64,000 nucleotides of DNA, taken from contig JAYPUW010000005.1 of NCBI GenBank assembly GCA_038134285.1, positions 127,655 to 191,654 on the forward strand, given 5' to 3'. This stretch comes from UBA3478 sp038134285. Lineage in GTDB: Bacteria; Bacteroidota; Bacteroidia; Flavobacteriales; Flavobacteriaceae. Below are positions 58,579 through 64,000 of the stretch, in pieces. The notes under the pieces were generated by a model that was not told the origin of the DNA, did no database searches, and saw only the letters and a list, made by a program, of their open reading frames with translations. Both the position numbers and the translations under genes were made by a program. The number at the start of each line of letters is the position of its first letter. Position 1 is the stretch's first letter.

Positions 58579-61500
58579 ATGATTTACTTCTTTGGAGATC
58601 CCAGTTCTTTGATTTATGCCGTTCAAAAAACGGATGCTTTAAGCGCCTCGGATATTGAAAAATTACAGTGGCTCTTTGGAGGCCACTCTTTGCTTCAAGA
58701 CGAAAGCATTTCTCAAGCTTATAGCGGTCCGCGCGCCAGCATGATCACTCCTTGGAGCACCAATGCCACTGAAATCATTGAAAACATGGGGATTAAAGGG
58801 GTAGTAAGAGTTGAACAATTCAACGCCTATAATGCAAACGAAGAGGTAGATCCCATGCTCTTTCAGCAGTATAAGCGTTTAGATCAAACGCTATTCGATA
58901 TTTCGGTAGAGCGCAATCCAACCCTGTTGATCGAAGATATAGCACACTATAATGCACAAGAAGGACTGTCTCTAAGTGATGATGAAATCAACTATCTAGA
59001 AGGGCTTTGCTTAAAGCTAGGACGTAAGCTTACAGACGCCGAAGTGTTTGGGTTCTCTCAAGTAAATTCTGAACACTGTAGACACAAAATTTTTAATGGC
59101 ACATTCGAAATCGATGGCGCCGCCAAACCGTTATCACTCTTTAAGCTCATTCGCAAAACTTCAGAACAGCACCCGAATAGCATAGTATCTGCCTATAAAG
59201 ACAACGTAGCCTTTATTCAAGGGCCTGAAATTACTCAGTTCGCCCCAGAGCTTGCCCAAAAGGCTTCTTATTACAAAGAGACCAAACACCAGAGTGTGAT
59301 TTCACTCAAAGCCGAAACACACAACTTTCCAACTACTGTAGAACCCTTCAATGGTGCCGCTACGGGTTCAGGTGGAGAAATACGAGACCGTCTAGCTGGT
59401 GGCATTGGTTCTTTACCTCTAGTGGGGTCGGCCGTTTACATGACGAGTTATCCGCGTCACAGAAAAGAATTATCTGCCCATGAAACCGCCATTGAGGCAA
59501 GAGAGTGGCTGTACCAAACCCCTTTAGACATACTGATCAAAGCCTCAAACGGAGCTTCTGATTTCGGAAATAAGTTCGGCCAACCCCTTATAGTAGGATC
59601 ACTGTTGACATTTGAACATCAAGAAACAGATCCAGCCTTTGACATGCGCACATTAGCCTACGACAAGGTGATCATGTTGGCGGGTGGTGTGGGTTATTCA
59701 AGAAAAGAGTACGCCCAAAAGAAGAGACCAGCACTAGGAGATAAAGTGGTAGTGCTCGGAGGTGACAACTATCGTATTGGTATGGGAGGCGCAGCAGTAT
59801 CAAGCGCAGACACCGGTGCTTTCGGAAGTGCCATCGAACTCAATGCCATTCAACGTTCTAATCCTGAGATGCAAAAGCGTGCTGCTAATGCGATTAGAGC
59901 ACTGGCTGAAAGTGATGACAACCCTATTGTTTCTGTGCATGATCACGGCGCAGGAGGTCACTTGAACTGCCTTTCAGAATTAGTAGAAGAAACCGGCGGA
60001 AAAATCAATTTAGACGCCCTACCCGTAGGTGACCCCACACTCTCAGAAAAAGAGTTAATCGGAAACGAATCTCAAGAACGTATGGGGCTCGTAATCCCCG
60101 AAAAGTCTCTTCGGCTGTTGCAAGAAATCGCAGAACGCGAACGTGCACCCATGTATACCGTAGGGGATATCACCGGTGACCATCATTTTTCGTTTTATTC
60201 AAAAAAATCAGACTCCAAACCCATTGATCTTGAGTTGACAGACTTTTTTGGCAATGCACCAAAAATGATCCTCAAAGACACTACCACTCCAAGAACCTAC
60301 GAAGGGCTTACCTATACTTTAGCCGATTTCCACGAGTACCTTGATGCAGTATTGCGTTTAGAGGCGGTAGCCTGCAAAGATTGGCTTACCAATAAGGTTG
60401 ATCGTTGCGTATCAGGAAGGGTTGCGAAACAACAATGCATTGGTCCATTACAATTGCCGCTTCAGAATTACGGTATAGCAGCTTTGGATTTCGCGAGTTA
60501 CAATGGGATTGCAACTAGTATAGGCCATAGCCCAGTGAGTGGTTTGATCGATGCCGTTGCCGGAAGCAAAAATAGTATAGCCGAAGCCCTAACCAATATC
60601 GTCTGGGCTCCGCTTGCTGAGGGTCTCAAATCGGTTTCACTCTCGGCAAACTGGATGTGGCCATGTAACAATGAAGGAGAAAATGCTAGACTATACGAAG
60701 CCGTAGAGGCTGCTTCAGCGTTCTCTATAGATTTAGGAATCAACATTCCGACAGGAAAAGACTCGCTTTCTATGAAGCAGCAGTATCCCGATCAAGAAGT
60801 CTTAGCTCCTGGAACAGTGATTATCTCAGCCGCCGGACATTGCAAAGACTTTACCAAAGCCGTAGAGCCCCTGTTTAAGAAGAACAAAGGAGCCATTTAT
60901 TACATTAACTTTTCACAAGTCACGCATCAGCTTGGCGGCTCTTCTTTTGCGCAGACACAAGCAAAAATTGGAACAGACGCACCCACTATAAAGAACCACA
61001 AGAACTTTGGAGCAGCATTTGACTGGATTCAACTCCAACTGACCAATGAGCGTATTTGTGCTGGACACGATGTCGCCTCAGGCGGGTTAATCACGACGCT
61101 CCTTGAAATGTGTTTCGCCGACCCTCATATTGGGGCAGCTATAGACCTTAATGTAATAGGATGCGAAGACACCATCCGTCTTCTTTTTGCTGAGAATACC
61201 TCTGTGGTATTTCAAGCCACAGATGACAGCTTTGATGCTATCGCAATCACCTGCCCTATCCCATGTGTCAAAATAGGTGAAGTGCATGAAAGTGGTGAAT
61301 TGGTCATTAAGAATGCAGGTGTTGAACTTGGTTTGAATATTGCGAGTCTCAGAGACCGTTGGTACGAGACTTCTGTGGCCTTTGACCAACATCAAACCTC
61401 AGAAAACTTAGCCTTTACTCGTTTTGAGAATTACAAAAGACAACCCCTTACCTATCAATTTCCGAAACAGTACCACTCACAGCGATTTGAAATTCAAGGA

Positions 61501-62247
61501 AAGAGACCTAAAGCCGCTATTCTTCGCGAAAAAGGAAGTAACTCTGAACGTGAGATGGCCAATGCGCTTTACGCCGCAGGGTTTGAGGTGAAAGACCTAC
61601 ACATGACCGACTTGATTAGCGGACGTGAAACGCTTGAAGACGTTCAGTTTTTAGGGGCTGTAGGAGGCTTTTCCAACTCAGATGTGTTAGGATCGGCAAA
61701 GGGTTGGGCTGGAGCGTTTAAGTACAACGAGAAAGCTCAAAAAGCCCTCCATGATTTCTTTAAGCGAGAAGACACACTTTCTGTTGGGATTTGCAACGGA
61801 TGTCAACTGTTTATGGAATTAGAATTGCTCTACCCTGAACATCCAACACATGCGAAAATGACCTTCAATCAATCTAAAAAGCACGAGAGTGCTTTTACCT
61901 CCGTAGTTATAGAAGAAAACAACTCCGTAATGCTCGGCTCATTAGCCGGAACGCGCCTAGGAGTATGGATCTCTCACGGAGAAGGAAGGTTCAACATGCC
62001 ACTTGCCAAAGAGCACTACCATATTGTAGGAACCTACGGTTACGAAGGGTATCCCTCGAATCCAAATGGCAGTGATTTCAATACGGCAATGCTTGTAGAT
62101 CCAAGCGGAAGACACCTGGTTACTATGCCGCATATAGAGCGCTCTCTGTTTGCCTGGAACTGGGCGTATTATCCCAACTCAGAAGATCATTTCAGCCCGT
62201 GGATTGAAGCCTTCATTAATGCTAAGAATTGGATTTTAAATTGTTAA
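58579..62247 (+). CDS. purL: Phosphoribosylformylglycinamidine synthase, single-chain form
   Basis: Fourth step of purine synthesis: ATP-dependent amination of FGAR with glutamine. At 1222 residues this is the large fused type found in proteobacteria and Bacteroidota, joining a PurS-like N-terminus, the PurL synthetase (LKAETHNFPTTVEPFNGAATG; VSVHDHGAGG) and a glutaminase. The glutaminase has the nucleophile Cys1072 (GICNGCQL) with His and Glu in MPHIERSLFAWNW near the end. It has its own strong promoter. No PRPP- or purine-riboswitch-like leader fits in the 19 bases available. Confidence 0.97.
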   Translation: MIYFFGDPSSLIYAVQKTDALSASDIEKLQWLFGGHSLLQDESISQAYSGPRASMITPWSTNATEIIENMGIKGVVRVEQFNAYNANEEVDPMLFQQYKRLDQTLFDISVERNPTLLIEDIAHYNAQEGLSLSDDEINYLEGLCLKLGRKLTDAEVFGFSQVNSEHCRHKIFNGTFEIDGAAKPLSLFKLIRKTSEQHPNSIVSAYKDNVAFIQGPEITQFAPELAQKASYYKETKHQSVISLKAETHNFPTTVEPFNGAATGSGGEIRDRLAGGIGSLPLVGSAVYMTSYPRHRKELSAHETAIEAREWLYQTPLDILIKASNGASDFGNKFGQPLIVGSLLTFEHQETDPAFDMRTLAYDKVIMLAGGVGYSRKEYAQKKRPALGDKVVVLGGDNYRIGMGGAAVSSADTGAFGSAIELNAIQRSNPEMQKRAANAIRALAESDDNPIVSVHDHGAGGHLNCLSELVEETGGKINLDALPVGDPTLSEKELIGNESQERMGLVIPEKSLRLLQEIAERERAPMYTVGDITGDHHFSFYSKKSDSKPIDLELTDFFGNAPKMILKDTTTPRTYEGLTYTLADFHEYLDAVLRLEAVACKDWLTNKVDRCVSGRVAKQQCIGPLQLPLQNYGIAALDFASYNGIATSIGHSPVSGLIDAVAGSKNSIAEALTNIVWAPLAEGLKSVSLSANWMWPCNNEGENARLYEAVEAASAFSIDLGINIPTGKDSLSMKQQYPDQEVLAPGTVIISAAGHCKDFTKAVEPLFKKNKGAIYYINFSQVTHQLGGSSFAQTQAKIGTDAPTIKNHKNFGAAFDWIQLQLTNERICAGHDVASGGLITTLLEMCFADPHIGAAIDLNVIGCEDTIRLLFAENTSVVFQATDDSFDAIAITCPIPCVKIGEVHESGELVIKNAGVELGLNIASLRDRWYETSVAFDQHQTSENLAFTRFENYKRQPLTYQFPKQYHSQRFEIQGKRPKAAILREKGSNSEREMANALYAAGFEVKDLHMTDLISGRETLEDVQFLGAVGGFSNSDVLGSAKGWAGAFKYNEKAQKALHDFFKREDTLSVGICNGCQLFMELELLYPEHPTHAKMTFNQSKKHESAFTSVVIEENNSVMLGSLAGTRLGVWISHGEGRFNMPLAKEHYHIVGTYGYEGYPSNPNGSDFNTAMLVDPSGRHLVTMPHIERSLFAWNWAYYPNSEDHFSPWIEAFINAKNWILNC

Positions 62248-62288
62248 GTGTTTAGCGTATTTTGCAAATACCTTAACATTTAACAAAC

Positions 62289-64000
62289 ATGACTTCTGTA
62301 ACACGCTTATTCGATTTCGCGTATGATCAACTGCAGCGCGATCCGATCGCGAAGGCCTTTAACACCAAAAAGGATGGGAATTGGGTCTCGACCAGCTCTG
62401 CTGAATTCATAGCGCAAGCCGAATCTGTCAGTAAAGCATTGATTGACCTCGGCGTACAAACAAATGACAAGATTGCCCTGATCTCTATGACCAATCGCAC
62501 AGAATGGAGCATCCTCGATCTAGCGGTATTGCAAATAGGTGCGCAAACTGTACCTATTTACCCTACGATTTCTCAAGAGGACTATGCCTATATTCTCAAT
62601 CACAGCGAAGCAAAATTTTGTTTTGTATCCTGCGATGAAATTTTAGAAAAGGTTCTCGCGGTCAATAGTGAATTAAAACACTTAAAAGAAATATACAGCT
62701 TCGACGCCTTGAAACGGGCCAAACATTGGACCGAATTGCGTGACAAAGGTCAGCACCTTAACCATAGTGATGAACTAGAAGCCCGCAAAAAAGCTGTGAA
62801 ACCAGCAGATCTAGCCACTTTAATCTATACTTCTGGTACTACTGGTAAGCCTAAAGGTGTCATGCTCTCTCATGAAAATATCGTCACTAATGTGCTTTCT
62901 TCAAGAGAACGTGTACCCTTTGAATCAGGAGCGGTGGCTTTAAGCTTTCTACCTATGTGTCACATCTTTGAACGTATGATCGTTTACCTCTATCAGTACT
63001 GTGGCGTAAGCATTTATTACGGAGAGGGCTTAGATAAAATCAGCGATAATATCAAGGAGATTAGACCGAGCGTGATGACTGTAGTACCTCGCCTACTCGA
63101 GAAGGTCTACGATAAAATCATCGCGAAAGGAAAAGAACTTACGGGTCTTAAAAAATCATTGTTTTTCTGGGCCGCAGATCTTGGGCATAAATTTGAACCC
63201 TATGACCGCGGACTCATTTATAACCTAAAGCTCGCCATCGCTCGTAAACTCATTTTCTCGAAGTGGCAAGAAGCATTAGGCGGAAACCTTGAGCTCATGG
63301 TCTCAGGGAGTGCTGCACTTCAACCCCGCTTAACGCGAATCTTTGGAGCGGCTGGAATACCGGTTATGGAGGGATATGGCCTTACTGAAACCTCACCGGT
63401 GATTACGGTAAACGATCAGCGAAACAGAGGATGGCGGATTGGATCTGTTGGAAAGGTCATTTCTGGTGTTGAAATTAAAATCGCTTCAGACGGAGAGATT
63501 CTGTGCAAAGGGCCTAATGTGATGCAAGGCTATTACAAGGACGAAGAAAAATCATCTGAGGTCTTAAAGGATGGATACTTTCATACCGGTGACATCGGTG
63601 AGATTGATTCAGACGGATTCTTGAAAATTACAGATCGTAAAAAGGAGATGTTCAAGACTTCGGGTGGAAAGTATGTGGCGCCTCAATTGCTCGAAAATAG
63701 ATGTAAGCAATCGCTATTTATTGAGCAGATCATGGTGGTTGGTGAAGGCCAAAAGATGCCTGCCGCGCTGATTCAACTCAACTTTGAATTCATTGAAGAA
63801 TGGGCAAGCAAAAAGGGTATTAGCTTACCTCAAAATCGCTCTGATTACGGTACTAGCGAGGCGGTCATTGCTCGAATCAGTAAAGAAATCGAAGAGGCAA
63901 ACGCTGATTTTGCACAGTGGGAAAAAATCAAAGATTTTAGAATTACCCCTGATACTTGGTCTATTGAGGGCGGACACCTCACCCCTACCATGAAGCTAAA
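62289..64000 (+). CDS. Long-chain acyl-CoA synthetase, 3' end cut by window edge
   Basis: AMP-forming acyl-CoA ligase, translated by hand for 570 codons from the ATG at 62289 without a stop. The AMP-binding P-loop is LIYTSGTTGKPKG. The A5 motif is EGYGLTETSPV, A7 reads GYFHTGDIGE and A8 KITDRKKEMFKTSGGKYV. The order and the IPxxDR-type N-terminus suit the FadD15-like bacterial long-chain branch. Only the last 20-30 residues of the adenylation C-domain should be missing. It follows purL after 41 bases. A likely role is activating scavenged fatty acids for lipid synthesis or beta-oxidation. Confidence 0.92.
   Translation, partial: MTSVTRLFDFAYDQLQRDPIAKAFNTKKDGNWVSTSSAEFIAQAESVSKALIDLGVQTNDKIALISMTNRTEWSILDLAVLQIGAQTVPIYPTISQEDYAYILNHSEAKFCFVSCDEILEKVLAVNSELKHLKEIYSFDALKRAKHWTELRDKGQHLNHSDELEARKKAVKPADLATLIYTSGTTGKPKGVMLSHENIVTNVLSSRERVPFESGAVALSFLPMCHIFERMIVYLYQYCGVSIYYGEGLDKISDNIKEIRPSVMTVVPRLLEKVYDKIIAKGKELTGLKKSLFFWAADLGHKFEPYDRGLIYNLKLAIARKLIFSKWQEALGGNLELMVSGSAALQPRLTRIFGAAGIPVMEGYGLTETSPVITVNDQRNRGWRIGSVGKVISGVEIKIASDGEILCKGPNVMQGYYKDEEKSSEVLKDGYFHTGDIGEIDSDGFLKITDRKKEMFKTSGGKYVAPQLLENRCKQSLFIEQIMVVGEGQKMPAALIQLNFEFIEEWASKKGISLPQNRSDYGTSEAVIARISKEIEEANADFAQWEKIKDFRITPDTWSIEGGHLTPTMKL

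Noticed and set aside
1..64000. CRISPR arrays, insertion sequences, phage genes, toxin-antitoxin pairs, polymorphic toxins, tRNA or rRNA
   Set aside because: None seen on either strand: no regularly spaced long repeats, transposase, integrase or cloverleaf was recognised, and coding density leaves little room.

Overview
The window comes from a chromosome of a Bacteroidota bacterium, most likely Flavobacteriia/Flavobacteriales. The gene families point there: Bacteroidota-specific families recognisable by sequence (DUF4835, DUF4294, DUF6095, DUF6495, DUF4252, DUF4199, the Bacteroidota RNA polymerase omega subunit, the short GlmU-like protein), a monomeric NADP isocitrate dehydrogenase, and a serine-pathway fusion protein. 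The promoters agree. At least fifteen intergenic regions carry an exact Bacteroidota -7 element TAnnTTTG, four of them with TTG or TTTG 16-20 bases upstream, while Shine-Dalgarno sequences are not evident. Everything here looks like core, densely packed housekeeping DNA. I saw no insertion sequence, phage, integron, CRISPR array, tRNA or rRNA, and no gene-free stretch above 300 bases; the longest is about 196 bases upstream of dnaA.

Layout. 1-4909 (minus): fabI, a membrane glycosyltransferase, a YbbR/CdaR-like protein, coaE and a sensor histidine kinase cut by the left edge. 4956-10737 (minus): dapA, bamD, rpoZ, coaBC, a DUF4835 protein and recN. 10849-14196 (minus): a GNAT enzyme, prmC and ligA, divergent from ribD (plus), which converges with a thioesterase. 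15869-18016 (plus): dnaA and a tetrapyrrole-methylase-type methyltransferase. 18017-20371 (minus): dapF, GNAT, mltG. 20483-25536 (plus): an HtrA/Deg protease, trmD, rplS, idh and a DUF6095 protein. 25493-34148: DUF4294 (minus), an M42 peptidase (plus), hisS and DUF6495 (minus), the rpsF-rpsR-rplI operon (minus), a BrkB/YihY protein and priA (minus), rlmH (plus). 34153-40709: a SerB-SerA fusion (minus), then rdgB, a DEAD-box helicase, a CarboxypepD_reg-like protein and purB (plus). 40706-42196 (minus): an ECF sigma factor, a membrane protein resembling an anti-sigma factor, and DUF4252. 42270-45145 (plus): an S41 lipoprotein protease and rmuC. 45154-52145: carB, rpmH, mtaB, a GlmU-like protein and rpmE on minus; two small genes on plus. 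52285 to the right edge (plus): DUF4199, a polyprenol-type glycosyltransferase, a phosphohexomutase, an ABC exporter, an RsmB-type RNA methyltransferase, purL, and an acyl-CoA synthetase cut by the edge.

How the genes work together. Much of the window builds and polices the envelope: DapA and DapF feed diaminopimelate into peptidoglycan, MltG trims glycan strands, BamD helps insert outer-membrane proteins, HtrA and S41 proteases handle misfolded exported proteins, and FabI plus the acyl-CoA ligase handle acyl chains. A second block is translation and RNA modification (L19, L9, L31, L34, S6, S18, TrmD, MtaB, RlmH, PrmC, HisRS). A third is replication and repair (DnaA, LigA, PriA, RecN, RmuC). 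The points most worth a second look are: a phased array of direct repeats ending in three GTAAA units just upstream of the HtrA/Deg protease, resembling the enterobacterial CpxR operator; the SerB-SerA fusion; a CarB that ends before the allosteric domain; and the sigma/DUF4252 cassette. I did not find a clear-cut, wholly new multigene system.
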